DNA of 64,000 nt, from assembly GCA_019113175.1 (NCBI GenBank), contig DXHY01000029.1, positions 1-64,000 on the forward strand. Reading direction: 5' to 3'. Made by a program: the position numbers and the translations under genes. Below are positions 47,665 through 57,187 of this stretch, piece after piece. The notes beneath the pieces were generated by a model. That model was not told where the DNA came from. It did no database searches and saw only the letters and a list, made by a program, of their open reading frames with translations. Origin of the DNA: Candidatus Eisenbergiella stercoravium. GTDB lineage: Bacteria; Bacillota; Clostridia; Lachnospirales; Lachnospiraceae. The stretch's first letter is position 1. Each line of letters begins with the position of its first letter.

Positions 47665-47700
47665 CATCAGGGCACACACTTTTTTAATGTGAGGTAAGCA

Positions 47701-49410
47701 ATGACCCCTATTATCGAATTCAAGGATTATACTTTTAAATACCGCTCTCAGGTGGAACCGACCCTGCGGCATGTGAATCTGACCATTAATGCCGGAGAGA
47801 AGGTTCTGATTGTGGGACCGTCCGGTTCAGGGAAATCAACTCTGGCGCATTGTATCAACGGACTGGTTCCTTTTTCTTTTCCCGGCGAGAGCACGGGAAG
47901 CCTGACCGTAAGCGGAAAGGATCCCGCAAAAGAAGGAATCTTCGGCATGTCGAAGCTGGTTGGAACCGTGCTGCAGGATACGGACGGGCAGTTCATCGGT
48001 CTGACGGTGGCGGAGGATATCGCCTTTGCGCTGGAGAATGACTGCGTTCCCCAGGAGGAACTGTTCAGACGTGTGGATGAGGTGGCGGACATAGTGGATG
48101 TGAAATCCCTTCTGGAGCATGCGCCCACGGAGCTTTCGGGCGGACAGAAGCAGCGTGTGTCCATGGCGGGCGTTATGATTGATGATGTGGATATTCTGCT
48201 GTTTGACGAGCCGCTGGCGAACCTGGATCCTGCAACGGGAAAGCGTGCCATCGATCTGATCGACAAGATCAGCAAATCCACCGGAAAGACGGTGCTCATC
48301 ATTGAACACAGGCTGGAGGACGCCCTCTACCGTGATGTGGACCGCATTGTGGTTGTTGGAGAAGGGGAAATCGTGGCGGACATGAAGCCGGACGAGCTGC
48401 TCTGTACGGATGTGCTGGAGAAGGAAGGCATCCGGGAACCGCTCTATATCACGGCGCTGAAGCACGCGGGCTGTACGGTGAAGCCGGAAACCCTTCCCCA
48501 GCATATTGAGACAATGGACCTCTCTCCTTACCGTGATCAGGTGCAGGGCTGGTTTCAGAAGGCGCAGCTGCCGCCGCCAAGGCAGCAGACGGAACCCATG
48601 CTTGAGGTGGAGAACCTGAGCTTTTCCTATGTTCCCGGGAAAAAGGTCCTGCAGGATATCAATTTCAGAATTGAAAAAGGGGAAATGGTCAGCATCGTCG
48701 GAAAGAACGGAGCGGGAAAGAGCACGCTTTCCAATCTGATCTGCGGCTTTATTTCACCGGATGCGGGAAAAATTCTTCTGGAGGGCTCCGATATCTCCGG
48801 GCTTTCCATCAAGGAGCGCGGCGAAGTTATCGGTCTGGTGATGCAGAATCCCAACCAGATGATCAGCAAGCCGATGATCTTTGACGAGGTGGCGCTGGGG
48901 CTGGTGGTGCGCGGCGTGCCGGAGGAGGAGATCAAGGAAAGGGTATATGAGACCCTGAAGATCTGCGGTCTTTATCCGTTCCGAAACTGGCCGGTTTCGG
49001 CGCTCAGCTTCGGACAGAAAAAGAGGGTGACCATCGCTTCCATCCTGGTGATGAATCCCAGGGTGCTGATTCTGGATGAGCCGACGGCCGGACAGGACTT
49101 CAGGCATTATACGGAGATCATGGAATTTTTGAAGGATATCAATGAACGCCTTGGAATCACCATCATCATGATCACCCATGACATGCATCTGATGCTGGAA
49201 TATACTGACCGTGCAATCGTCATTGCGGACGGCCATATGATTGCGGACGATACGCCTGCAAAAGTGCTGACGAACAGACAGATTGCGGACAGGGCTTACC
49301 TGAAAGAGACCTCCCTGTACGAGCTGGCTGTAAAGTGCGGCATTTCTGATGCCTCCGGCTTTGTGGAAAGATTCATTCATTTTGAGAGAGAGGAGAGGGC
49401 AAATGGCTAG
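47701..49410 (+). CDS. ECF transporter fused double ATPase
   Basis: 569 residues with two complete ABC domains. First: Walker A GPSGSGKST, signature LSGGQKQR, Walker B ILLFDEPLANLD. Second (from about 300): GKNGAGKST, signature LSFGQKKR, LILDEPTAGQD. The fused EcfA-EcfA' layout is that of YkoD-type subunits serving a dedicated S component. It energises uptake of the ligand bound by the upstream S component. The stop overlaps the EcfT start by eight bases (ATGGCTAG). Confidence 0.93.
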   Translation: MTPIIEFKDYTFKYRSQVEPTLRHVNLTINAGEKVLIVGPSGSGKSTLAHCINGLVPFSFPGESTGSLTVSGKDPAKEGIFGMSKLVGTVLQDTDGQFIGLTVAEDIAFALENDCVPQEELFRRVDEVADIVDVKSLLEHAPTELSGGQKQRVSMAGVMIDDVDILLFDEPLANLDPATGKRAIDLIDKISKSTGKTVLIIEHRLEDALYRDVDRIVVVGEGEIVADMKPDELLCTDVLEKEGIREPLYITALKHAGCTVKPETLPQHIETMDLSPYRDQVQGWFQKAQLPPPRQQTEPMLEVENLSFSYVPGKKVLQDINFRIEKGEMVSIVGKNGAGKSTLSNLICGFISPDAGKILLEGSDISGLSIKERGEVIGLVMQNPNQMISKPMIFDEVALGLVVRGVPEEEIKERVYETLKICGLYPFRNWPVSALSFGQKKRVTIASILVMNPRVLILDEPTAGQDFRHYTEIMEFLKDINERLGITIIMITHDMHLMLEYTDRAIVIADGHMIADDTPAKVLTNRQIADRAYLKETSLYELAVKCGISDASGFVERFIHFEREERANG

Positions 49411-50230
49411 ACTGCTTACCTATGCGCCGAAGGATACCTGGATTCACAGGCTGTCCGGCGTGACGAAAATGCTGTTTTTCATTCTGTGGTCCGTGGCGGG
49501 CATGCTGACCTACGATACCAGAATTCTGGTGGTCATGCTTCTGTTCAGTCTCGTGATTTTCAAGGTATCCAAAACGGAATGGAAGCAGGTGGGCACGGTG
49601 TTCAAATTCATCCTTTTATTCCTGTGCATGAACATCGTGATCGTCTATCTGTTTTCTCCCTATGAAGGCTGTTCCATCTACGGCTCGAGAACGGAGCTGT
49701 TCCATATCGCGGGCCGTTACAGCATGACGGCGGAGCAGCTTTTCTATGAGCTGAATATCATGCTGAAATATTTCACGGTGGTGCCTGTGGTTCTGATGTT
49801 CATGGTGACCACCAACCCCAGCGAGTTCGCGGCCAGCCTGAACCGTCTCGGCGTCAGCTACAAGGTGGGGTATTCCATGGCAATCGCCCTGCGCTATGTC
49901 CCTGATGTGCAGGCGGATTTCACCAAGATCAAGCACGCTCAGGAGGCGAGGGGAATCGAAATGTCCTCCAAGGCTTCCCTCCTCAAACGTCTGAAGAGCA
50001 TGGCGAGCATCATTTTCCCGCTGATTTTTTCCAGCATGGACAGAATCGACGTGGTCAGCAACGCCATGGAGCTGCGGGGCTTCGGAAAGAAAAAGACCAG
50101 AACCTGGTATATGGGAAAGCCGCTTTCCAGAAATGATTACCTGGCGATCGCATTTGTGATCTGCTTTGTGATCGTGGCGATGGTGATCACTTTCCACGAT
50201 GGAAACCGTTTTTATAATCCTTTTAGGTAA
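49403..50230 (+). CDS. ECF transporter transmembrane subunit EcfT
   Basis: 275 residues from the ATG at 49403. Five or so membrane helices, with the coupling helices KHAQEARGIEMSS and MELRGFGKKK carrying the two Ala-Arg-Gly/Leu-Arg-Gly motifs that contact the ATPases. It links the S component to the ATP-driven toppling movement. Confidence 0.93.
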   Translation: MARLLTYAPKDTWIHRLSGVTKMLFFILWSVAGMLTYDTRILVVMLLFSLVIFKVSKTEWKQVGTVFKFILLFLCMNIVIVYLFSPYEGCSIYGSRTELFHIAGRYSMTAEQLFYELNIMLKYFTVVPVVLMFMVTTNPSEFAASLNRLGVSYKVGYSMAIALRYVPDVQADFTKIKHAQEARGIEMSSKASLLKRLKSMASIIFPLIFSSMDRIDVVSNAMELRGFGKKKTRTWYMGKPLSRNDYLAIAFVICFVIVAMVITFHDGNRFYNPFR

Positions 50231-50238
50231 ACGTAGCG

Positions 50239-50301
50239 GTTCAGGACGGCGCATCTTCCTGTCCGGCCTTTGGTCTGGCAGGAAGATGTGCCGTTCTGAA
50301 C
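50239..50301 (+). repeat. Long hairpin after the ECF operon
   Basis: Arms of 23 bases (50239-50261 and 50279-50301) match at 21 positions; core GCATCTTCCTG/CAGGAAGATG. There is no T-run, so its role as a terminator is uncertain. Confidence 0.7.
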
Positions 50302-50374
50302 AATTAACAAAAGTATGGAAACGCTGAGAGCAGGACACTGTTTGCCTGATTTTTCGGCGGGAATCGAGGCAGAG

Positions 50375-51298
50375 ATGGAGTATTGTCTGGATAACGGCAC
50401 GCTTTCCGTGCGGGTGAGCCCGCTCGGCGGGGAGCTGCAGTCGGTGAAAAAGGACGGAAAAGAATATTTATGGCAGGGGGATCCTGCCTACTGGGACGGC
50501 AAGGCGCCGAACCTGTTTCCCTATATCGCGAGACTGACGAAGGAGACCTGTACGGTCCATGGAAAGGCATACCGGATGCCCATTCACGGCTTTCTGCCTT
50601 CCACGGAGCTGACGGCCGAGGTACAGGAAAAGGAGTGCCAGGAGGATGGCAGGGCTGTCCGCCTTGTTCTGCGCCTGGATGCGGATGAGAAAACGCTTGC
50701 CTGCTATCCGTTTGCGTTCATCCTTCGGATTATCTATGAGCTGAAGGGGGATACCCTCCAGGTTACCTATGAGGTGGAAAACGGCGGAGAGGAAGAGATG
50801 TACTTCGGAATCGGCGGCCATCCGGGCTTTCAGGTGCCGCTGGAGGACGGACTTTCCTTTGAGGACTATTTTCTGGAATTTGAACCGGAAAAGGACGGTG
50901 CCAAAAACGGAGTGATGGAAACGCCGGTCCGTGTCGGCTTTTCTGCCGCATGCTTTCTGAATGGCGAGGATCAGCCTTATCCTCTGCAGGATGGGCGGAG
51001 GATTCCGCTCCGGCATGACCTGTTTGACGATGACGCCATCGTGCTTACCGGAACGCCGAAATGCGTCGCCCTCCGCTCAGAGAAAGGAAGCCGCGGCGTG
51101 CGGGTGCGCTTCCCGCAGATGCCCTATATCGGTTTCTGGCATGCGGTGAAGAAGCCCGCGCCTTATGTATGTATCGAACCCTGGTCCTCCCTGCCCTCCC
51201 GGCAGGATGTGGTGGAGGAGCTGTCCGAACAGCCGGGCCTCGTCCATCTGAAAGGAAAGGGCGTATACCGCAATACCTGGAGCATTCAGCTGTTCTGA
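50375..51298 (+). CDS. Aldose 1-epimerase-like protein (mutarotase fold)
   Basis: 307 residues from the ATG at 50375; an in-frame ATG at 50315 adds 20 unlike residues. The beta-sandwich motifs NLFPYIARL, PIHGFLP, GIGGHPGF and CIEPWSSLP resemble the LacX/YeaD branch of galactose mutarotases, with a histidine and a glutamate at catalytic positions. It probably interconverts anomers of a hexose or hexose phosphate. No sugar operon is adjacent. Confidence 0.88.
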   Translation: MEYCLDNGTLSVRVSPLGGELQSVKKDGKEYLWQGDPAYWDGKAPNLFPYIARLTKETCTVHGKAYRMPIHGFLPSTELTAEVQEKECQEDGRAVRLVLRLDADEKTLACYPFAFILRIIYELKGDTLQVTYEVENGGEEEMYFGIGGHPGFQVPLEDGLSFEDYFLEFEPEKDGAKNGVMETPVRVGFSAACFLNGEDQPYPLQDGRRIPLRHDLFDDDAIVLTGTPKCVALRSEKGSRGVRVRFPQMPYIGFWHAVKKPAPYVCIEPWSSLPSRQDVVEELSEQPGLVHLKGKGVYRNTWSIQLF

Positions 51299-51789
51299 AA
51301 AATTTTTTCGAACAGCCAGTGGGAGAAGGGAGCCGCGGCGAAGAAATTCCACAGAAATGCCATGGGGAAATTCTTCAGAACGGTTCCCACCCAGATGGCG
51401 GGAAGCTGCACCCAGGATGCGCCGCCCAGAATGACGCTGAAAAGAATGGAAGCCACCAGGCTCATGGTGGGGCACATGACGGCTACCGTCCCACCCTGGC
51501 GGAGCAGCCGGCAGAAGTACGGATTGTCCTTTGCCGGGTCACAGTGGCGGGCAGCAAACGCCGCGCCGAGCCGGTTGCCCCAGAGACTGGAAAACAGAAG
51601 GACAAACAGGCCCATGTAGGCGGCTTCCTTTAACGCCTCCCGGAATACGATGTTCGTCATGCTGCTGAACCCTCCGGGCTGCAGTGAAAATCCCATCTTA
51701 ATGGCCATGTTGTAGACCTCCATGCCGTATGCCATCGCATAGGACATGATCACTCCGAAAATAATTCCCTGCGTTTTGGTTTTTATCAT
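51286..51789 (-). CDS. DUF2798-like membrane protein
   Basis: 167 residues from MIKTKTQGIIFGVIMSYAMAYGMEVYN; AAGGT lies upstream of the ATG at 51789. About four membrane helices in two related halves, the pattern of DUF2798 proteins. Function unknown. It converges with the epimerase-like gene and overlaps its end by 13 bases. Confidence 0.8.
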   Translation of the reverse strand: MIKTKTQGIIFGVIMSYAMAYGMEVYNMAIKMGFSLQPGGFSSMTNIVFREALKEAAYMGLFVLLFSSLWGNRLGAAFAARHCDPAKDNPYFCRLLRQGGTVAVMCPTMSLVASILFSVILGGASWVQLPAIWVGTVLKNFPMAFLWNFFAAAPFSHWLFEKIFQNS

Positions 51790-52145
51790 AAAAATCGTAC
51801 CTTCTTTCTGCGATTGAATCGCCGGTTTCATGTACAGCACAGAAGCGGCCTCCGGTTGGTTTCGGCCACCGGGAGCTTCGTTCGGAAACGAATTTTCCCT
51901 CATGAAAAAAAGCATACAACATCCCGAAATGGGATATCATACGCTTTGCTGAAAAACTGTGCTACACGATTGGTTTCAGTAAACCACATTTTTTCGGAAA
52001 AAGTCAAGCGGGAATTTTCAGAAGGCTTTTTGACAGAAGGAAGGAATGGTGCTATTATAAAATTTAGTTAGTTAAAACTAACCAAATGGAGTCAAAGAAA
52101 CCTGGAGTTTCATAGGATAAAACAGGAATGTAAGGAGGAACGTTT
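51790..52145. other. Divergent gap with regulated promoter
   Basis: No gene is visible between the minus-strand membrane protein and the small peptide gene. ATCCC-GAAAT-GGGAT forms a small hairpin near 51925-51939. The + strand promoter and operator lie at 52030-52082. Confidence 0.55.
52030..52082 (+). promoter_or_regulatory. Promoter with 16-bp palindromic operator
   Basis: TTGACA (52030-52035), a 17-base spacer and TATTAT (52053-52058). Directly after the -10 box lies GTTAGTTAAAACTAAC (52067-52082), a perfect 16-bp palindrome covering the expected start site. Its form suits a dimeric MarR- or DtxR-like repressor; the regulator is not in the window. Confidence 0.7.
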
Positions 52146-52289
52146 ATGGCAGTTGGAATTATCTGTGTGGTTCTGATCGTGATCGGAGTATTTGCAATCA
52201 AACATTATGCCTGGAAGCTGGTACGCGGCTGCGGAGGAAACGATGGAGAAAAAGGAGAAAAACTTCACCAAAAGGGAAATCTGTGCTAA
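52146..52289 (+). CDS. 47-residue Cys-containing membrane peptide
   Basis: Starts MAVGIICVVLIVIGVFAIKHYAWKL and ends KGNLC; AAGGAGGAACGTTT supports translation strongly. One membrane helix (3-18) is followed by a basic stretch and RGCGGNDGEKGEK. The beginning resembles, from memory, the N-terminus of Lachnospiraceae heavy-metal-associated proteins that continue into a CxxC metal-binding domain. Here the frame stops, so it may be a truncated relative or a genuine small metal-linked protein. Confidence 0.6.
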   Translation: MAVGIICVVLIVIGVFAIKHYAWKLVRGCGGNDGEKGEKLHQKGNLC

Positions 52290-52360
52290 AATAAGGGAAA
52301 ATACAGAAGACCGCAGCGGGATTTTGCGGAAGCTTCGAAGGAACAAGGAGGATGTGTCTC

Positions 52361-53716
52361 ATGGCAGCGGCACAGATTTTGGCCGTGATTATATTCGCGG
52401 TGATGTTTCTTTTGATTGTCAGTGAGAAGATCGAGCGGCATGTGGTATCCCTCGGCTGCGGGCTTTTGATGATGGTGCTGGTATTCGGCATCTGCATGAG
52501 AAGCCCGTCGGCGATCTGGAACACACTGAGTCTGCAGAATTTTTTCTCCCTGGATTTCTGGTATCAGGCTGGAGAAGCCGGAGAATCCTCTTCCGGAATC
52601 AACTGGTCCACGATCCTGTTCATCGCGGGCATGATGCTGATGGTGGAAGGAATGGGAAAGGCAGGATTTTTCCGCTGGCTCTGTCTGGAGCTTGCAAGGC
52701 TGGTGAAGTACAGAACCATACCGCTGTTTGTGGTCTTCATGGTGATGAGCAGCGTTCTGGCCATGTTCATCGACAGCATTACGGTGATTCTGTTTCTGGC
52801 CGCGGCGACGGTGGAGCTCGCAAGGCTTCTGAAGTTTAATCCGGTCCCCATGATCATTTCGGAGATCTTCTGCGCGAATCTGGGCGGATCGGCCACCATG
52901 TGCGGAGATCCGCCGAATATTATTATCGGAACATCGCTGGGATATTCTTTCGCGGATTTCATCACGAATACGGGCGTGATCGCGGCGTTTTCCCTGATTC
53001 TGGTGATTTTCTATTTCTTTTTCTGCTTCCGGAAGGAGCTGGAAAAGAACACGGGAGGAAAGGGAGAGATTTCCTGCCCGGACCCCAAAGACGCCATTGA
53101 AAACCGGAAGGACTTTGCGATCAGCAGCGCGATCTTCGCGGCGGCAGTCATTCTTCTGGTGACCCATGCCCAGACCGGGCTGACGGTGGCGACCATCGGC
53201 GTTTTCATCGGAGCGGTGACGCTGGTGACCGCAGGACGGGAGGCCGTGGGACTTCTGAAAAAGGTGGATTACAAGACCCTGCTCTTCTTCGTCGGCCTGT
53301 TTATCGTGGTGGGAGGCCTGGAGCAGACGGGCATTCTGGAAATCATCGCGGGCTTCATCGCGGATGTCAGCGGAGACAACGCCATGCTGATGGTGGCGAT
53401 TGTGCTGTGGATTTCAGCGATTGCAAGCGCTTTCGTGGATAATATCCCCTTTGCGGCTACCATGATACCGGTGATCCGGTCGCTTTCTGCGGCTCAGGGA
53501 GTGGATCTGTCCGTGCTGGCCTGGGCGCTGTCCATCGGCACCGATATCGGCGGAAGCGGAACGCCCATAGGCGCCAGCGCGAACGTGGTCGGTATTTCCG
53601 TGGCCGCGAAGGAGGGTCATGTGATCGGTTGGGGAAAATACTGCAGATACGCGGCGCCTGCCACGGCGCTGGTGGTGCTGTTTTCCATGATCGCGCTTTA
53701 CGTGAGATATTTCTGA
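52361..53716 (+). CDS. ArsB/NhaD-type ion permease (SLC13-like)
   Basis: 451 residues from the ATG at 52361, behind AAGGAGG; a GTG at 52352 is too close to that site. Ten to twelve membrane helices arranged as an inverted repeat. GGSATMCGDPPNIIIG in the first half and GGSGTPIGASANVVG in the second are the paired substrate-site motifs, and DNIPFAATMIP is the family's conserved helix. It may exchange sodium/protons or carry an anion; sequence does not decide. It follows the small Cys peptide after 71 bases and may share its regulated promoter. Confidence 0.88.
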   Translation: MAAAQILAVIIFAVMFLLIVSEKIERHVVSLGCGLLMMVLVFGICMRSPSAIWNTLSLQNFFSLDFWYQAGEAGESSSGINWSTILFIAGMMLMVEGMGKAGFFRWLCLELARLVKYRTIPLFVVFMVMSSVLAMFIDSITVILFLAAATVELARLLKFNPVPMIISEIFCANLGGSATMCGDPPNIIIGTSLGYSFADFITNTGVIAAFSLILVIFYFFFCFRKELEKNTGGKGEISCPDPKDAIENRKDFAISSAIFAAAVILLVTHAQTGLTVATIGVFIGAVTLVTAGREAVGLLKKVDYKTLLFFVGLFIVVGGLEQTGILEIIAGFIADVSGDNAMLMVAIVLWISAIASAFVDNIPFAATMIPVIRSLSAAQGVDLSVLAWALSIGTDIGGSGTPIGASANVVGISVAAKEGHVIGWGKYCRYAAPATALVVLFSMIALYVRYF

Positions 53717-53775
53717 GGACATCATGAGCCGGGAGCCGTCTCCGGGGCGGCAGAGAAAAAGGAAGGGGTGTACAT

Positions 53776-54372
53776 ATGGGGAAGCAGTTGATTCTTTCCA
53801 TAAGCCGTGAATTCGGCAGCGGGGGGCATGTGATTGCGGAAGCGCTGGCGCGCAGGTTTGAGCTTGATCTGTATGACAATAACCTGCTGGAGCACATCGC
53901 GGAGGAAAAAAATGTGGGAGGCGATACGCTTAAGAAGTACGATGAGCGTCCGAAGAACAGGCTTTTTTCCAGGACAGTGCGCGGATATTCCAATTCCATT
54001 CAGGAAAATGTGGCGAACATGCAGTTCGATTTTCTGAAAAAGCTGGCGGAGGATGGAAAATCCTTTGTGGTGGTGGGACGCTGTTCGGAAACAATCCTGA
54101 AGGAATATGAAGGCTTCATTTCCATCTTTGTTCTGGGGGACCGGGAGGTGAAGCGGGAGCGTATCATGCGCCTGTACCGCCTTTCCGCAGATGACGCGGA
54201 ACACATGATGACGCGGAAGGACTGGGAGAGAAAATCCTACCATAACTATTACTGTAAGGAAAAATGGGGAGATTCCAGAAACTACGATCTCTCGATCAAC
54301 AGCAGCAGACTCGGCATCGACAGGACGGTGGATCTGCTGGAAACCTATATCAGAGCCCGCATGGAGGAATAG
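53776..54372 (+). CDS. Cytidylate kinase-like family protein
   Basis: 198 residues behind AAGGGGTG. The P-loop appears as SREFGSGGHVIAEALA, and the LID-like region as KRERIMRLYRLSADDAEHMMTRKDWERKSYHNYY. This matches the cytidylate-kinase-like group found widely in Clostridia, whose true substrate is unknown. A real cmk would be longer and carry a different nucleoside-binding insert. Confidence 0.88.
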   Translation: MGKQLILSISREFGSGGHVIAEALARRFELDLYDNNLLEHIAEEKNVGGDTLKKYDERPKNRLFSRTVRGYSNSIQENVANMQFDFLKKLAEDGKSFVVVGRCSETILKEYEGFISIFVLGDREVKRERIMRLYRLSADDAEHMMTRKDWERKSYHNYYCKEKWGDSRNYDLSINSSRLGIDRTVDLLETYIRARMEE

Positions 54373-54496
54373 CGGGGAGCGGGAACGCCGGATGGATTCA
54401 TCAGAAGCGTTCCCGCTTTCCATGTCCGGGGAATTCGTATGCCCGGTGCGCTTTTTGCCGAAACATGAATATATTGAAAGAAAAAAGGTAAAATTC

Positions 54497-55123
54497 ATGT
54501 TTCAGGCTTTTCTGTTTTGTCTGGCCCTGTGTACGGACACCTTCGTGGCCGGAACCGCATATGGAGCGGACGGCGTCCGCATAGACTGGAAAAAAATGTG
54601 TCTCATGAACGCCATCGGCAGCCTGTGCCTTGGCGCGGCGCTGTGCCTGGGAACGCTGCTTCGAGGTCTTGTTCCGGAAACTGCTGTCCGTCTGATCGCC
54701 TTTGTCAGCCTTCTTTTTCTCGGCTGTGTCCGTCTTTCCGATTCTCTGATAAAAAATTATATCAACCGTCACTGCGGCGTGCGTAAGGACATTCATTTCT
54801 CTTTTTCCAGACTCAGGTTCATTCTGAGCATTTACGGAAATCCGACGGAGGCGGACGCGGACAGAAACCGCGTCCTTTCCATAAAGGAAGCGGCTTTTTT
54901 CGGATTTGCCATGTCCATAGACAGCCTGGCGGCAGGAACCTTCGCCGCTTTTCTCCATCTCCCGGTCCTTTTTACCCTGGCCGCCTCCTTCTTCCTCGGA
55001 ATGGCAGCGCTGTCGGGAGGACAGTGCATCGGAAGGAGGCTTTCCGCCCGTACCAGGAGGGACTTTTCCTGGGTGGGAGGCCTCCTTTTTCTGCTTCTTG
55101 CCTTCGGAAGGCTGGTCAGGTAA
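54497..55123 (+). CDS. YtaF-like membrane protein (MntP/cadmium-efflux fold)
   Basis: 208 residues from the ATG at 54497, behind AAAGGT; a longer in-frame reading from 54392 is unsupported. Six membrane helices in two halves, each with an Asp in a DxFxxG-like motif: CTDTFVAGTAYGADG and SIDSLAAGTFAAFL. YtaF is sporulation-associated and related to manganese exporters. A GC-rich hairpin (55147-55189) follows the gene. Confidence 0.85.
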   Translation: MFQAFLFCLALCTDTFVAGTAYGADGVRIDWKKMCLMNAIGSLCLGAALCLGTLLRGLVPETAVRLIAFVSLLFLGCVRLSDSLIKNYINRHCGVRKDIHFSFSRLRFILSIYGNPTEADADRNRVLSIKEAAFFGFAMSIDSLAAGTFAAFLHLPVLFTLAASFFLGMAALSGGQCIGRRLSARTRRDFSWVGGLLFLLLAFGRLVR

Positions 55124-55379
55124 AAGGACCCGGCAAAAAGCCCCGATTCCCGCCTGACGGCCTGCGGGCAAAGCCTGTCAGGCGGGGAAAAGTCGTGCAA
55201 AAAAGCGCATTTATGTGTTGAAGCATTTCGGAAAGTGTAATATACTGTGAATATGTGCGAAAAAGGCGTGGCCAGGGCAGGAATTTGCAGGAAAACGTGT
55301 GAATCCGGCCGGCGTTCACGATTGCTTCACATTTTTCAGGTATAATGCCTGTTTGAGAAATGCAAGGAGGAGAACTTAC

Positions 55380-57083
55380 ATGTCTAAGGAAAAACAGACA
55401 GAGGAACAGAGCGACAAGGTCGTAACCCGATACGACCGGAGAATGGAAAAGAGAAAAAAAGAGGAGGAAAAGGAACGCAGATCCTGGAAGCGTTTTCAGA
55501 TAATCAGCATCGTCATTCTGGCGGCCATTGTGGTGTCCATCGTGTTTTCCCTTGGAACATCGTTCTATAACAGATATACCGTGCTGAACCAGACGTATTT
55601 CCGGGTAGGAGATCATGACATAAGCAGACTGGAATACAATTATTACTTCAATAATGTATACAGCAATTATCTGAATATGTATGGCTCCTATGTATCCATG
55701 ATGGGACTGGATACGACGGTGGATCTGGATGAGCAGACCTATCCCGGCAATGAGAACATGACCTGGAAGGATTATTTCGATCAGTCCGCGGTTGCCCAGA
55801 TCCAGCAGATCAAGGCGATGGCGGATGAGGCGAGGGAAAACGGCTTCGAATATGATCCCTCCGAGGATATGGCGGCCTATGAGACGGAAATTGCCGCGCA
55901 GGCAGAATCCGCTTCCGTATCGGAAAGCGATTACTATACGCTGATGTACGGGGACTATGCGACACCGTCCAGAATCGAGAAATTCGTGGGAGAAAATCTT
56001 CTTGCCAGCGCTTATTATAATCAGCTGGTGGAAGAAAATCAGCCTGCGGAAGATGAGATTACGGCTTATTATGAAGAGAATAAGAATACCTATGATACGG
56101 TGACCTACAGAAGCTTCTATTTTGAAGTGGAGACGGATGCCGAAGAGGAGACCGCTTCCGAAGAGACCACAGCGGAGGAAACCACGACCGTTGAAGAAAC
56201 GACGGCGGAGGAGACCACTGCTGCAGAAGCAACAACGGCTTCAGAGACGGAAAGTGCAGCAACAGAGGAGACCACTTCGGTGGCGGAGACCACAGCTGCA
56301 GAAGAGACGGCTTCAGAGCAGGAGACTGCTTCTGTGGTAGAAACGGCTTCAGAGACAGAGAGCGCAGCGGAGGAAACCACGACCGTTGAGGAGACCGCAT
56401 CCGAAGCGGAGGAGACCACTGCCGCAGAGACAACCGAGGCTGAGACGGAGACCGAAACAGCTTCCGAGGAAGAGACCGGCATGACGGATGAGGAAATCGC
56501 GGCTGCAATGGACGAGCTGGAGGTTCAGGCAAACGAGATGGCCTCCCGGCTGGAAGCTGGAGAAGATTTCGAGGATCTCTGTGTGGAATATGCAAATGAG
56601 AAGCAGAAGGATACCTACGGCGGGGAAGAGGACGGAAGCCTGACTGAAAATGGAAGCTACTATGGAGCGCCTTCCGTGGCGGCTGACTGGCTGTTTGACG
56701 AATCCCGTCAGGAGGGCGATATCACCGTTCTTGAGTCGGAGAGCATGCACAGATATTATGTGGTACAGTTCATTTCCAGACAGAATGATGAAGAGGCGAC
56801 CAACGAAGCAATCGGGAACCTGCTTGCCAGCCAGACTGTGAGCGAGCATGTGATGGAAATCGCTGAGACATATACGGTAACGGATGTGGCGGGAGATCTC
56901 CATTATCTGACCGTGCCGGAGGAGACGGAAACCGGAACTGACGAGACTGCGGAGACGGAAAGCACGGATGCCGCAGAGACGGAGGAAACCGTGGCTGCCG
57001 AGACGGAAACGGCGGAAGAGACAACCGCTGCCGCAGAAGAGACGGCTGAGGCGGAGGAGAGCACCGCTTCGGACGCGCAGTAA
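55380..57083 (+). CDS. Membrane-anchored parvulin-like protein with Glu/Thr/Ala-rich insert
   Basis: 567 residues behind AAGGAGGAG; an in-frame start at 55299 is rejected. A charged cytoplasmic N-terminus (1-38) is followed by one membrane helix (about 39-62), so the bulk lies outside. Residues 65-230 resemble a SurA-type chaperone N-domain. A parvulin-like peptidyl-prolyl isomerase domain begins at TYRSFYFEV and resumes at MTDEEIAAAMDELEVQANEMASRLEAGEDFEDLCVEYA after an insert of about 110 residues made of EETTA-like repeats. A second such tail ends the protein. Probably an extracytoplasmic folding factor of the PrsA kind, though no lipobox is present. Confidence 0.82.
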   Translation: MSKEKQTEEQSDKVVTRYDRRMEKRKKEEEKERRSWKRFQIISIVILAAIVVSIVFSLGTSFYNRYTVLNQTYFRVGDHDISRLEYNYYFNNVYSNYLNMYGSYVSMMGLDTTVDLDEQTYPGNENMTWKDYFDQSAVAQIQQIKAMADEARENGFEYDPSEDMAAYETEIAAQAESASVSESDYYTLMYGDYATPSRIEKFVGENLLASAYYNQLVEENQPAEDEITAYYEENKNTYDTVTYRSFYFEVETDAEEETASEETTAEETTTVEETTAEETTAAEATTASETESAATEETTSVAETTAAEETASEQETASVVETASETESAAEETTTVEETASEAEETTAAETTEAETETETASEEETGMTDEEIAAAMDELEVQANEMASRLEAGEDFEDLCVEYANEKQKDTYGGEEDGSLTENGSYYGAPSVAADWLFDESRQEGDITVLESESMHRYYVVQFISRQNDEEATNEAIGNLLASQTVSEHVMEIAETYTVTDVAGDLHYLTVPEETETGTDETAETESTDAAETEETVAAETETAEETTAAAEETAEAEESTASDAQ

Positions 57084-57187
57084 GCGAAGCAGAGCGTATA
57101 GAGTATATCAACCAGAAAACAGAACAGATAGAAGGGCTGCCGCCCGGCTGGAGATGAAGGGAAAGCCGGGCAGCAGCCCTTATTTGC

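Noticed and set aside
56117-56482. Repeat array suggestive of CRISPR or a Ser/Val-rich minus-strand protein
   Set aside because: The repetition is degenerate GAG/ACC/GCA codons of the parvulin-like gene; there are no constant repeats with unique spacers.
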